From contig WVWW01000154.1 in assembly GCA_011773795.1 (NCBI GenBank), positions 1-23,909 on the forward strand: a stretch of 23,909 nt of DNA, read 5' to 3'. The position numbers and the translations under genes were made by a program. Origin of the DNA: Acidobacteriota bacterium (GTDB taxonomy: Bacteria > Acidobacteriota > Polarisedimenticolia > Polarisedimenticolales > Polarisedimenticolaceae). Shown in pieces: positions 1 to 8,946 of the stretch. Position 1 is the first letter of the stretch. Each line of letters opens with the position of its first letter. The notes under the pieces were generated by a model. That model did not search any database. It saw only the letters and a program-made list of their open reading frames with translations, and was not told where the DNA came from.

Positions 1-100
1 CCATGGCCACGGCCTTCTTGATCTCCTTGGGCAACTCGACACGGAACTCGCGCTCCAGCTCGCCGAGCTCTCGCTTCAGTTTGTCCAGGATGTCTCGCAC
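1..100 (-). CDS. GreA/GreB-family transcription elongation factor, N-terminal fragment
   Basis: Only the first 33 codons lie in the window; the gene runs off the left edge. From a GTG at 98-100 the minus strand reads a charged helix (LKRELGELEREF) followed by ELPKEIKKAVAM. This resembles the start of the GreA coiled coil, where a lysine/glutamate-rich helix is followed by a 'P-x-I-x-x-A' segment just before the conserved GDLxENAEY motif. GreA-type proteins rescue backtracked RNA polymerase by stimulating transcript cleavage through the secondary channel. An A-rich Shine-Dalgarno (AAAAAGG, about 110-116) lies upstream of the GTG, which supports this start. Because the diagnostic motif is beyond the edge, the family call is an inference; another coiled-coil protein is possible. 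Confidence 0.55.
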   Translation of the reverse strand, partial: MRDILDKLKRELGELEREFRVELPKEIKKAVAM

Positions 101-125
101 GGGCTCGAACCTTTTTGATCGGGGC

Positions 126-137
126 TGTCGCGCGACA
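126..137. repeat. 12-bp perfect palindrome TGTCGCGCGACA
   Basis: The twelve bases TGTCGCGCGACA read the same on both strands. They lie at the predicted transcription start of the GreA-like gene, touching its proposed -10 element, which is where a repressor operator would sit. I do not recognise the site as belonging to a named regulator. Confidence 0.45.
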
Positions 138-165
138 CTCTACTGTGACCGCGGTAATGCGGCAA
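137..165 (-). promoter_or_regulatory. Candidate sigma70 promoter for the GreA-like gene
   Basis: On the minus strand, TTGCCG (165 to 160) is separated by 17 bases from TAGAGT (142 to 137), each matching four of six consensus positions. Transcription would begin near 130, leaving about 30 bases of leader containing the AAAAAGG ribosome binding site. No experimental support; judged by eye. Confidence 0.35.
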
Positions 166-238
166 ACTGCCTACCCGACACGGCCGGGGCCGTTGGACCC
201 CGCTACATTAATACGTACAAATACGAGCAAGTGCCGCG

Positions 239-267
239 TTGACAGTGGGATGCGCGATGCCTACCAT
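239..267 (+). promoter_or_regulatory. Candidate sigma70 promoter of the ccm operon
   Basis: A perfect -35 TTGACA (239-244) is followed after 17 bases by TACCAT (262-267), four of six matches to the -10 consensus. It lies about 50 bases upstream of the ccmE start and is the only good hexamer pair I see in the 218-base divergent gap. The transcript start would be near 274. Confidence 0.5.
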
Positions 268-318
268 GGATCCTCAGGGGGGGTTGAGCTTCCCTGCGAG
301 CCTCGAAAGGACGTCTTC

Positions 319-756
319 ATGCAACTTCCGCAGACCAAGTTCGTCGTGATCGGCGCCGGCGTCGTGCTCTCGATGGCGGTGCTCGTCTTCGTCGGCACCC
401 AGGGATCCGGCATGGGTTACTACATGACCGTCTCCGAGTTCCTGGAGACTCCCGTCGACGCCCACGCGGGCATGCGGGTCAACGGCAAGGTCGTGGAAGG
501 CACGATCGAACGGGAAGCGACCGGCGAGGATGTGGCCTTCCAGATGACCGACGGCATCGCCACGCTGGCGGTCTATTACCGCGGGATCATCCCCGACACG
601 TTCGTCGACGGCGCGGATGTGGTCGTCGAGGGGAGGCTGCAAGACGACGGGGTCTTTGCGGCCCACACCCTGCTGGCAAAATGCCCCTCGAAGTACGAAT
701 CCGCTGACGAGTACGGCGACGCTACGGAGACCGCCGAACTGACGACCTCCGAGTGA
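319..756 (+). CDS. ccmE: CcmE heme chaperone, CxxxY variant
   Basis: CcmE is the membrane-anchored periplasmic OB-fold protein that binds heme covalently and passes it to CcmF during System I cytochrome c maturation. The product is 145 residues, a normal length: one N-terminal membrane anchor (about 8-27), then a beta-barrel region with the family pattern VNGKVVEGTIE and VYYRGIIPDTF, ending in FAAHTLLAKCPSKYE. In the classical protein the heme-attaching residue is a His in LAKHxxxY. Here the position is Cys122, followed by Tyr126, so the motif is CxxxY. That variant is known from some archaea and Desulfovibrio. The ATG at 319 is preceded by AAGGA (307-311); a longer in-frame reading back to 115 would be non-coding-like. 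First gene of the ccm operon. Confidence 0.95.
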   Translation: MQLPQTKFVVIGAGVVLSMAVLVFVGTQGSGMGYYMTVSEFLETPVDAHAGMRVNGKVVEGTIEREATGEDVAFQMTDGIATLAVYYRGIIPDTFVDGADVVVEGRLQDDGVFAAHTLLAKCPSKYESADEYGDATETAELTTSE

Positions 757-763
757 CGCCGCG

Positions 764-2993
<2,230 letters not shown>

Positions 2994-3004
<11 letters not shown>

Positions 3005-3500
3005 CCGGCTCAGCACCGCCGCGCTGCTTCTCCTGGTGCTGGTCCTACCCGTGCTGGCCGGCACGATGGACGACTACCACGAGGCCATCCAGACGCTCCG
3101 TTGCGATTGCGGTTGCCATCCGCAGTCCATCGAGGCGTGCGCCTGCGGCCGCGCCGATCAGCTGCGCGACATCATCCGCGGTCAAGTCTTCGGGAGCGAC
3201 GGCAACGAGCCGATGAACGCGCAGGAAGTCATCGCGCTCTACGTGGCCGAGCACGGCGAGCAGATCCGCATCGCACCCGCCGCGGCCGGGTTCAACCTGC
3301 TGGCCTGGCTGGGGCCGCTGGTCGGCCTGGTCCTGGGGCTTCTCGCGGCCGTCGCTCTGGTCCGCCACCTGGCGAGCAGCCGCCAGCCCGCCGTGGCCGA
3401 CGGGATCCCGGGCGGCTCGGCGCCGGAGATCATGCCCGGCATCCCGTCCGACGACCCTTACCGCCAGAAGCTGCAGAAGCAGTTGGAAGAGTGGGAATGA
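2994..3500 (+). CDS. ccmH: CcmH-family protein with five-cysteine module
   Basis: CcmH reduces and holds apocytochrome c for heme attachment by CcmF. The 168-residue product has an N-terminal signal/anchor (about 5-22), a short periplasmic domain, a membrane segment (about 101-124) and a cytoplasmic tail. The family motif LRCxxCxNQSI appears as LRCDCGCHPQSIEACACG (35-52). The cysteines are C37, C39, C41, C49 and C51, that is CxCxC plus CxC, in place of a single CxxC. The rest fits the family: DQLRDIIR, an 'E-x-x-x-LYVAEHGEQI' helix and a closing IAP. GAGGAA before the ATG supports the start, and the gene overlaps ccmF by 11 bases. The extra cysteines might bind a metal or form alternative disulfides; that is not decided by sequence. 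Confidence 0.85.
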
Positions 3501-3501
3501 C

Positions 3502-3843
3502 ATGCTCTCCGCCGTGACCCTGATCCTGCTTGCCGCCGCGGTGCTGTGGTTCGTCGCCGCGCCGCTGCTCCGCTCCGACGCCCTCGAGCGCGAACGCGTG
3601 GTGTCCGCCGAGAGTGAGGCCGTCGAGCTGCAGTCGCGGCACGCGATGTTGCTGGCCTCGCTCGCCGACCTCGAAGAGGATCGCGGCACCGGCAAGCTGA
3701 GTGACGAGGACTACGAACGGCTGAAGGAATCGCTCACCTCCCGGGCCATCGAGGTGATGAAGAAGATCGACGCCCTGCCCGAACCCGGCCCGGCACCGCT
3801 CGGGCCGCGCCCCCTCGATTCCGGCGGCGAAACCTCGGCGTGA
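3502..3843 (+). CDS. Short CcmI-like membrane protein
   Basis: This 113-residue protein has one N-terminal membrane segment (about 2-18), then a charged coiled-coil stretch. It contains LASLADLEEDRGTGKLSDED, which resembles the N-terminal part of CcmI/CycH, where a 'DLE-x-D-x-x-T-G-K-L-S-x-x-D-Y' block follows the membrane helix. Full CcmI has a periplasmic TPR domain that holds the apocytochrome C-terminus; this one lacks it and ends in a Pro-rich tail. It starts one base after ccmH and overlaps ccmA (GTGA), so it is part of the operon and probably associates with CcmFH. A role as a CcmI stand-in is inference from position and the short similarity. Confidence 0.7.
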   Translation: MLSAVTLILLAAAVLWFVAAPLLRSDALERERVVSAESEAVELQSRHAMLLASLADLEEDRGTGKLSDEDYERLKESLTSRAIEVMKKIDALPEPGPAPLGPRPLDSGGETSA

Positions 3844-4553
3844 CCGCACCTGCGATCGCCGCGACGGGACTCACCCGGCGCTTCGGTCAGATTCGCGCGC
3901 TTCGAGGGGTCGACCTGCGACTCGAGCGCGGCCGACGCCTGGCGCTGTTCGGCGCCAACGGCGCCGGCAAGACGACCTTGCTTCGTATTCTCGGCCTGGG
4001 ACTCGCGCCGGATGCCGGGTCGCTGGCCATCGACGGGCTCGACCCGCGCAAGGACGCGCAGGCGGCGCGCTCGCGGATCGGCTGGCTGGCGCACGCCTCG
4101 CTCCTGTACGCCGACCTGACGGCACGCCAGAACCTCGAGTTCTGGAGCCGGCTCTACGGTGTCGAGGACCCGGCGGCACGCGCGGGCCAGTTGCTCGAGG
4201 AGATGCAGCTCACCGCGTACGCCGAGGAGCCTGCAGGGATCCTCTCCCGTGGATTGAGCCAGCGCCTGTCCCTCGCGCGCGCCATGGTCCACGAACCCGC
4301 GTTGCTGTTGCTCGACGAGCCCTTCACCGGCCTCGACCCCTACGCCGCCGACGGCTTGCGGGCACGGCTCAAGACGACGGGCGGTGCCGACACGAGCTTC
4401 GTCCTGGCCACGCACCGAATCGACGACGGCCTCGCGTTGAGCGATCAGTGGATCGTCCTCACCCGCGGCAAGATCGTCGCCGCGGGATCGTCTCCCGAGA
4501 CCGACCCGCAGACCGTTGCCGACGCGTTCTTCCCCGCTCGAGGCGCGGCGTGA
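3840..4553 (+). CDS. ccmA: CcmA, heme exporter ATP-binding subunit
   Basis: CcmA is the ABC ATPase that, with CcmB and CcmC, drives release of heme-loaded CcmE. The 237-residue product has Walker A GANGAGKTT (38-46), signature LSRGLSQRLSLARA (135-148) in the ABC-signature position, Walker B LLLLDEP (155-161) with the D-loop TGLD, and the switch histidine in LATHRID. The length is typical. The GTG start at 3840 overlaps the stop of the preceding gene by four bases, and its own stop overlaps the ccmB GTG in the same way, which implies translational coupling. The order ccmA-ccmB-ccmC-ccmD is the classical one, separating this protein from a generic ABC ATPase. Confidence 0.95.
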   Translation: MTAPAIAATGLTRRFGQIRALRGVDLRLERGRRLALFGANGAGKTTLLRILGLGLAPDAGSLAIDGLDPRKDAQAARSRIGWLAHASLLYADLTARQNLEFWSRLYGVEDPAARAGQLLEEMQLTAYAEEPAGILSRGLSQRLSLARAMVHEPALLLLDEPFTGLDPYAADGLRARLKTTGGADTSFVLATHRIDDGLALSDQWIVLTRGKIVAAGSSPETDPQTVADAFFPARGAA

Positions 4554-5245
4554 AGACCGTCGGCTTCTGGCGCGCGGCCTGGCTGGTCGCCCGCAAGGAC
4601 CTGCAGCTCGAATGGCGCACGTTCGACGCGCTGGCGGCCAGCGTGGTGTTCGCGGTCGTCGTGCTGCTGGTCTTCCAGTTCGCCGTCGGCGGTGGCCCGG
4701 CGCGTCAGCTCTCGGCCGACGCGCTCGTCCCCGGGGTTCTGTGGCTGGCCATCTCTTTCTCGTCGGTCGTCGGCATCGCCCGCTCGATGGACGTCGAACG
4801 GCGCGGCGACACGCTGGCCGGGCTGTTCCGCGCGCCGATCGATCGCGGTGCGATCTACGCCGGCAAGCTGATCGCCAACGCGGTTCGAATCGCCCTGCTC
4901 GAGGTCATCCTCGTGCCGCTCGCGATCGTGTTCTTCAACGCGAGCCTCGGGGGCGCCTGGCTCGAGCTGATCTTCGTGCTCGCGCTCTGCTCGTTCGGGC
5001 TGTGCGCCCTGGGGACCCTGTTCGGTGCCATCGTCTCGCGCGTCGGGCGCGGCGAGGCGTTGCTGTCGACGCTGCTGCTCCCGGCCTCGACTCCCCTGCT
5101 GCTCGCGGGCGTCACGGCGACGGGAGCCCTGTTCCGCGGCGACGGTCTCGCGTCGGTGAGCCGCTGGCTGGGCATGGCGGCCGGCTTCGGGTTGCTCTAT
5201 TTCTTCGTCGCCCTGGCGACGTTCGAATACGTTCTGGAGGAGTGA
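4550..5245 (+). CDS. ccmB: CcmB, heme exporter membrane subunit
   Basis: CcmB is the membrane partner of the CcmA ATPase. From the GTG at 4550 it is 231 residues. It opens with a short cytoplasmic helix (AWLVARKDLQLEWRT) typical of the family and continues with about six hydrophobic segments. The cytoplasmic signature SRSMDVERRGDTLAGLFRAP (with I before RSM) interacts with the ATPase in homologues. The start is fixed by the GTGA overlap with ccmA; an open frame extending back to 4448 is only out-of-frame ccmA sequence. The stop overlaps the ccmC ATG by one base (TGATG). Confidence 0.94.
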   Translation: MKTVGFWRAAWLVARKDLQLEWRTFDALAASVVFAVVVLLVFQFAVGGGPARQLSADALVPGVLWLAISFSSVVGIARSMDVERRGDTLAGLFRAPIDRGAIYAGKLIANAVRIALLEVILVPLAIVFFNASLGGAWLELIFVLALCSFGLCALGTLFGAIVSRVGRGEALLSTLLLPASTPLLLAGVTATGALFRGDGLASVSRWLGMAAGFGLLYFFVALATFEYVLEE

Positions 5246-5931
5246 TGCAACGGGTTGTTTCACGGCTCGACGCGCTGGTGTTGTTCGTCACGATCGTCGC
5301 CATCCCGGTGGCGCTCTGGGGGGCGTTCCTCCACGCGCCCACCGAACAGACGATGGGCGCCGTCCAGCGCATCTTCTATTTCCACGTCCCCTCGGCGATC
5401 ATGGCCTACGTCGCGGTGGTCGTGCTGCTGGGCAGCTCGATCGTCTACCTGTCGCGGCGCGACCTCGCCTGGGACGACCTGTCCAAGGCGGCCACCGAGG
5501 TCTGCCTGCTGTTCTGCACGCTCGTCCTGATCACCGGACCGATCTGGGCCAAGCCGGCGTGGGGCACCTGGTGGACCTGGGAGGCGCGCTTGACCTCGAC
5601 CCTGGTGCTCGAGATCCTGTTGATCGCCGCCCTGATGGTGCGTCGCTACGCGGGGAACCGCGATCTCGGGGCGCGACTCGCCGCGATCATCGGCATCACG
5701 ATCGCGGCCGACGTCTACGTCGTCCACAAGGCGGTCGACTGGTGGCGCGGGATGCACCCCGAGGTCTTCAAGGCCGGCAACCGCGGCTCGCTGGACGAGC
5801 GCATGACCTCCGTACTCTTCATCTGCATGGGCGCGATGTTCCTGCTCTGCATCACCCTGATCCGGCTGCGCTACCGCACCGCACGGATCGAAACCCGCAC
5901 CGAGGCGCTGCGCCTCGAACGCTTGGATTGA
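5245..5931 (+). CDS. ccmC: CcmC, heme transfer protein
   Basis: CcmC presents heme to CcmE and forms the CcmABCD release complex. The 228-residue product has six predicted membrane segments, the WWD motif WAKPAWGTWWTWEARLTST (101-119) and the two histidines expected to ligate heme: His47 in FYFHVPSA and His161 in VVHKAVDWW. Length and architecture are normal. A strong GGAGGAG (5236-5242) lies inside the end of ccmB just before the ATG at 5245. An open frame reaching upstream to 4516 overlaps ccmB and should be ignored. Confidence 0.96.
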   Translation: MQRVVSRLDALVLFVTIVAIPVALWGAFLHAPTEQTMGAVQRIFYFHVPSAIMAYVAVVVLLGSSIVYLSRRDLAWDDLSKAATEVCLLFCTLVLITGPIWAKPAWGTWWTWEARLTSTLVLEILLIAALMVRRYAGNRDLGARLAAIIGITIAADVYVVHKAVDWWRGMHPEVFKAGNRGSLDERMTSVLFICMGAMFLLCITLIRLRYRTARIETRTEALRLERLD

Positions 5932-5938
5932 GGACGCG

Positions 5939-6091
5939 ATGAAAGACACCTTCAGTTTTCTGTTCTGGGGCTACAACGTCATCTGGGCCGGCCTGGCCGT
6001 GTTCCTGATCATCACCTGGTCGCGGCTGGGTCGTGCGGAGAAGCGGCTGAACGCGCTGGAACGCTCCGGAGGCGACACGGCGAACGACTGA
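5939..6091 (+). CDS. ccmD: CcmD, small heme exporter subunit
   Basis: A 50-residue protein: MKDTFSFLFWGYNVIWAGL, a single membrane helix (about 10-27) and a basic, then acidic cytoplasmic tail (RLGRAEKRLNALE). CcmD proteins are this size, have one helix with an aromatic-rich entry (FWGYNVIW corresponds to the 'F-x-x-x-x-Y-x-x-x-y-x-W' pattern), and stabilise the CcmABC-CcmE complex. The position right after ccmC, seven bases downstream of its stop, makes the call firm despite the short sequence. Last gene of the operon. Confidence 0.85.
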   Translation: MKDTFSFLFWGYNVIWAGLAVFLIITWSRLGRAEKRLNALERSGGDTAND

Positions 6092-6107
6092 GCCTCGCCG
6101 GGCTCAG
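6088..6107. terminator. Hairpin spanning both convergent stop codons
   Basis: A perfect 7-bp inverted repeat, CTGAGCC (6088-6094) and GGCTCAG (6101-6107), with a six-base loop. It contains the ccmD stop (TGA 6089-6091) in one arm and the stop of the facing gene (6104-6106) in the other. It may act as a bidirectional terminator or transcript-end stabiliser. No T-tract follows on either side, so it is not a classical intrinsic terminator. Confidence 0.4.
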
Positions 6108-6553
6108 CGGTCGAGCGGCTCGAGCTCGCCGAGCCCGCACCGCTCCAGGTCCGTTCGCCGTTCCTCGAAGGCCTCCTCCCAGACGCCGCTCAACAGCGCG
6201 GGGCTCTCGCTCCACTGCCGGTAGTAACGGCGCAACTCGCGGTAGTCCGCGTCGTGAACCCCCATCGATGCCAGGACACGGCTTCTTTCCGCGCTGAACG
6301 CCAGCGCCCCGGCATCGCCGGCGACGTCGTCGAACGTCCCCTGATCGACCGTTTCCCGCAACGCGAGACGGACGCGTACGAACTTGTCGACCTGCGCCGC
6401 GGCGGCGCCGGCCGCCTGCTCGGTGGTCTGCCGCGGGCCGCCCTCCTCGCGACCGAGCAGCTTGGAGTAGCGCTCGGCGACCATCGCCAGGACGACGACA
6501 CCGATCAACGCCATCCCGGCGATGATCACGATCAGTCGGGATTGGCGGCTCAT
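6104..6553 (-). CDS. Small membrane-anchored protein of unknown function
   Basis: This 149-residue protein has a short basic N-terminus (MSRQSR), one membrane segment (about 7-26), an Ala/Gln-rich linker and a soluble helical region with a run of conserved-looking aromatic and charged residues (DADYRELRRYYRQWSES). I do not recognise a family. It starts ten bases after the thioredoxin lipoprotein gene and is transcribed with it. Its stop codon faces ccmD within a shared hairpin. The topology suggests a domain outside the cytoplasm. Being in an operon with a CcmG-like thioredoxin hints at the cell envelope, but no function can be assigned. Confidence 0.8.
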   Translation of the reverse strand: MSRQSRLIVIIAGMALIGVVVLAMVAERYSKLLGREEGGPRQTTEQAAGAAAAQVDKFVRVRLALRETVDQGTFDDVAGDAGALAFSAERSRVLASMGVHDADYRELRRYYRQWSESPALLSGVWEEAFEERRTDLERCGLGELEPLDR

Positions 6554-6563
6554 GCGTCGGCGC

Positions 6564-7106
6564 TCAGGATTCGGCGAGCAACGCCTCGATCTTCTCTTCC
6601 AGGGCTCTGCGCGGCTTGGGACCGAAGAAGACGTCGACCACGTAACCGTCGCCGTCGATCAGGAAGCCGGTGGGATAACCCAGCGCACCGTACTCGTGAA
6701 CGAGGTCCTCGGTACCGATCAGGCTGGTGTAGACGACGGGGTTGTCGGCCGCGAACTCCTCGAGCACGTCGGGCTCCTCCGGCGAGATCGCGATGACGTC
6801 GAAGCCGCGTTCGCCGTAGGTCTGCTGCAGCTCGTTGAGCATCGGGATCTCTTCGCGGCAGGGCGGGCACCAGGTCGTCCAGAAGTCGACGAGGCGAATG
6901 CGCCCGGCGCTGTCGGCCAGGCTGACCTGCTCACCGCCGCCGATCCGCGCCAGCGTGAACTCCGGCGCGAGACGGTCGCCGGATGTCGATGCCGCGTCGC
7001 TCGCGGCGGCGGCTTCCTCTCCCGTCGGGGGATCCGGCGCGCCGCAACCCGCCACACAGACCAGGCTCAGAACCAAGACACCGATGAACGCGAACCGCTT
7101 GGACAT
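6564..7106 (-). CDS. Lipoprotein thioredoxin, CcmG/ResA/TlpA type
   Basis: A 180-residue thiol-disulfide oxidoreductase acting outside the cytoplasm. The N-terminus is a lipoprotein signal (lipobox VAGC, Cys21). After an Ala/Ser linker comes the AlkA/TSA-Redoxin type fold: APEFTL, VDFWTTWCPPCREE (active cysteines C80 and C83), the cis-proline loop GYPTGFLID (Pro145) and a DG-Y-V strand. Proteins of this type reduce apocytochrome c or CcmH disulfides using electrons from CcdA/DsbD. The position tail-to-tail with the ccm operon makes a CcmG-like role likely, since that operon has no ccmG. The ATG at 7106 has GGGAGAG upstream; a longer open frame reaching 7478 runs across the promoter region and is rejected. 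Exact substrate is not determined by sequence. Confidence 0.9.
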   Translation of the reverse strand: MSKRFAFIGVLVLSLVCVAGCGAPDPPTGEEAAAASDAASTSGDRLAPEFTLARIGGGEQVSLADSAGRIRLVDFWTTWCPPCREEIPMLNELQQTYGERGFDVIAISPEEPDVLEEFAADNPVVYTSLIGTEDLVHEYGALGYPTGFLIDGDGYVVDVFFGPKPRRALEEKIEALLAES

Positions 7107-7143
7107 GCTGACTCTCCCGAGACGTCCGGTGACGCAGAAAAAC

Positions 7144-7152
7144 ATGATACCA
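7144..7152 (-). promoter_or_regulatory. Extended -10 promoter candidate for the thioredoxin operon
   Basis: On the minus strand TGGTATCAT (7152 to 7144) combines a TGn extension with TATCAT, five of six matches to the -10 consensus. No good -35 sits 17 bases upstream, as is usual for extended -10 promoters. Transcription would start near 7137, about 30 bases before the ATG. Confidence 0.4.
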
Positions 7153-7169
7153 GCCGAACGGCGGGCTTT

Positions 7170-7197
7170 TTGACAGCCCGTTTCGCGGCGTGATAAT
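7170..7197 (+). promoter_or_regulatory. Strong candidate sigma70 promoter for the ggt operon
   Basis: TTGACA (7170-7175), a 16-base spacer and GATAAT (7192-7197, five of six) form the best-looking promoter in the window. The -35 is the second half of a small inverted repeat CGGGCT/AGCCCG (7162-7167 and 7175-7180) that could be an operator. The transcript would begin near 7204. Confidence 0.55.
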
Positions 7198-7208
7198 TTT
7201 TCCCACTT

Positions 7209-7230
7209 GCGGGACAACGTCGAGTCCCGC
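7209..7230 (+). promoter_or_regulatory. 5' leader hairpin directly before the ggt start
   Basis: GCGGGAC (7209-7215) and GTCCCGC (7224-7230) are perfect 7-base arms around an 8-base loop. The hairpin begins about five bases after the predicted transcript start and ends one base before a GTG at 7231. No Shine-Dalgarno is visible for any candidate ggt start, so the structure may protect the 5' end or modulate translation. It would also pair over an upstream TTG at 7207. Confidence 0.4.
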
Positions 7231-8946
7231 GTGATCATTCCCGTGCAAAACCCACGTAAAATCCTGGCGCTCGCGGTATCTGTCTGGCTCTGTGCAACGG
7301 CTCCGTCGTTCGGCGCCGACCCGGCGGCCGCCGACTCGCCGCGCGGCATGGTGGTGTCGCCGGAGGCGCATGCCTCGCGCGTGGGCGCCGAGGTACTCGC
7401 GGAGGGTGGCACGGCCGCCGACGCCGCCGTCGCGGTTGCATTCGCGCTCGCGGTGACGAACCCCCAGGCGGGCGGCATCGGCGGAGGGGGCTTCCTTCTC
7501 TACCGCGACGAGCACGGCAACCACACGGCGCTGGACTTCCGCGAGACCGCGCCCGAGGGTTTGACTCCGGATCGGTTTGTGGATGAATCCGGCAAGCCCG
7601 TCCCCGGATTGAGCCTGGAGACCGGCCTCGCCGTCGGCGTTCCCGGCGTGGTGGCGGGGCTTGCCGAGATTCACGAGCGCTGGGGAGTGTTGCCCTGGAA
7701 GCGGCTGATCGAGCCGGCGATCGGGCTCGCCCGCGACGGCTTCCCCGTCTACCCCGATCTGGTCCGGGCGTACGGCTCGGCCGAAAAGCGGCTGCGCCTG
7801 GACGAGCGCGCGACGGCGATCTTCCTACCCGGGGCCGGCGTACCGCTACGGGGTCGGATCCTCGAACAGCCGCAGCTGGCCGCCACCTTGGAGCGGATCG
7901 CCAGGCGCGGCCGCGCGGGTTTCTACGAGGGTCCGGTTGCGCAGGCGCTGGTCGCGACCGTGCAGGCGCGCGGCGGCGTCATGGAGCTCACCGACCTGGG
8001 CGCCTACGAGGTCGTGGAACGCGAGCCGGTACGCGGCACCTATCGTGGCTACCGCGTCGTCTCGTTCCCGCCTCCGTCGAGCGGCGGGATCATCCTGCTC
8101 CAGATGCTGGCCATGCTCGAGCGCTTCGAGATGCCGGAGGGCTACGGTGCCTCGGACACGATCCACCTGATGGCCGAGATCCAGCGGCGCGCGTTCGCCG
8201 ATCGGTCGAAATGGCTCGGCGACCCGGACCACGTCGACGTGCCCGTCGAGAGGCTGCTCGACTCCGCGTACGTCGCCTCCCGCGCGTCGACGATCGATCG
8301 CAGCCGCGCCACGCCGTCGAGTGAGATCCTCCCCGGCGCCCCCGCGGCGGAGGGAAGCGATACGGCGCACTTCTCCGTCGCCGACCGCTCGGGTCGCGCG
8401 GCGAGCCTGACGACCACGCTCAACACGAGCTTCGGGAGCGGCATCGTGGCCGCGGGCACGGGGATCGTGCTCAACAACGAGATGGACGACTTCTCCCTGG
8501 CGCCGGGCGTGCCCAACGTCTACGGTCTGGTCGGAGGCGAGGCCAACGCCGTCCGCCCGCGCAAGCGCCCGCTCTCCTCGATGACGCCGACGATCGTCGA
8601 GTACGCCGAGACCGGCAAACGGCCGTTCCTCGTGCTCGGCAGCCCCGGTGGCCCGCGCATCATCAACGCCGTGTTCCAGGTGTTGGTCAACGTCATCGAT
8701 CACGGGATGGAGCTGCAGGAGGCCGTCAACGCACCCCGCGTTCACCATCAGTGGATCCCCGATCTGATCTCCTACGAGGAGCGTGCGCTCCCGGCCGACG
8801 TTCGGCGGGCGCTCAGGGCGATGGGCCACTCGCTGGCCACCTACGAGCGCATCGGCAACGTCAACGCCATCGGCGCGGACGAGAACGGCCACTGGCTCGG
8901 GGCCGCCGACCCGCGCAAGGGTGGGGCCGCGACGGGCCAGCCTTGA
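7231..8946 (+). CDS. ggt: Gamma-glutamyltransferase (secreted)
   Basis: This enzyme cleaves or transfers the gamma-glutamyl group of glutathione and related peptides; it is made as a precursor that cuts itself before a catalytic threonine. With the GTG at 7231 the product is 571 residues, normal for the family. It has a Sec signal (RKILALAVSVWLCATAPSFG), the GGIGGGGFLLYR segment, LDFRETAP, and GVPGVVAGL. The maturation site is GSDTAHFSVAD with Thr378 as the nucleophile, followed by LTTTLNTSFGSG and the substrate-binding LNNEMDDFS. PLSSMTPTIV and GSPGGPRIIN complete the small subunit. The start is uncertain: TTG 7207 would be almost leaderless, and GTG 7231 or 7243 both leave an intact signal peptide. 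First gene of a long plus-strand run. Confidence 0.94.
   Translation: MIIPVQNPRKILALAVSVWLCATAPSFGADPAAADSPRGMVVSPEAHASRVGAEVLAEGGTAADAAVAVAFALAVTNPQAGGIGGGGFLLYRDEHGNHTALDFRETAPEGLTPDRFVDESGKPVPGLSLETGLAVGVPGVVAGLAEIHERWGVLPWKRLIEPAIGLARDGFPVYPDLVRAYGSAEKRLRLDERATAIFLPGAGVPLRGRILEQPQLAATLERIARRGRAGFYEGPVAQALVATVQARGGVMELTDLGAYEVVEREPVRGTYRGYRVVSFPPPSSGGIILLQMLAMLERFEMPEGYGASDTIHLMAEIQRRAFADRSKWLGDPDHVDVPVERLLDSAYVASRASTIDRSRATPSSEILPGAPAAEGSDTAHFSVADRSGRAASLTTTLNTSFGSGIVAAGTGIVLNNEMDDFSLAPGVPNVYGLVGGEANAVRPRKRPLSSMTPTIVEYAETGKRPFLVLGSPGGPRIINAVFQVLVNVIDHGMELQEAVNAPRVHHQWIPDLISYEERALPADVRRALRAMGHSLATYERIGNVNAIGADENGHWLGAADPRKGGAATGQP

Noticed and set aside
3..242. Plus-strand frame at the left edge
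   Set aside because: Its first part is antisense to the GreA-like fragment and the rest crosses the divergent promoter region.
101..318. Possible small RNA or riboswitch in the divergent gap
   Set aside because: No conserved aptamer-like structure or terminator seen; the gap is explained by two promoters and ribosome binding sites.
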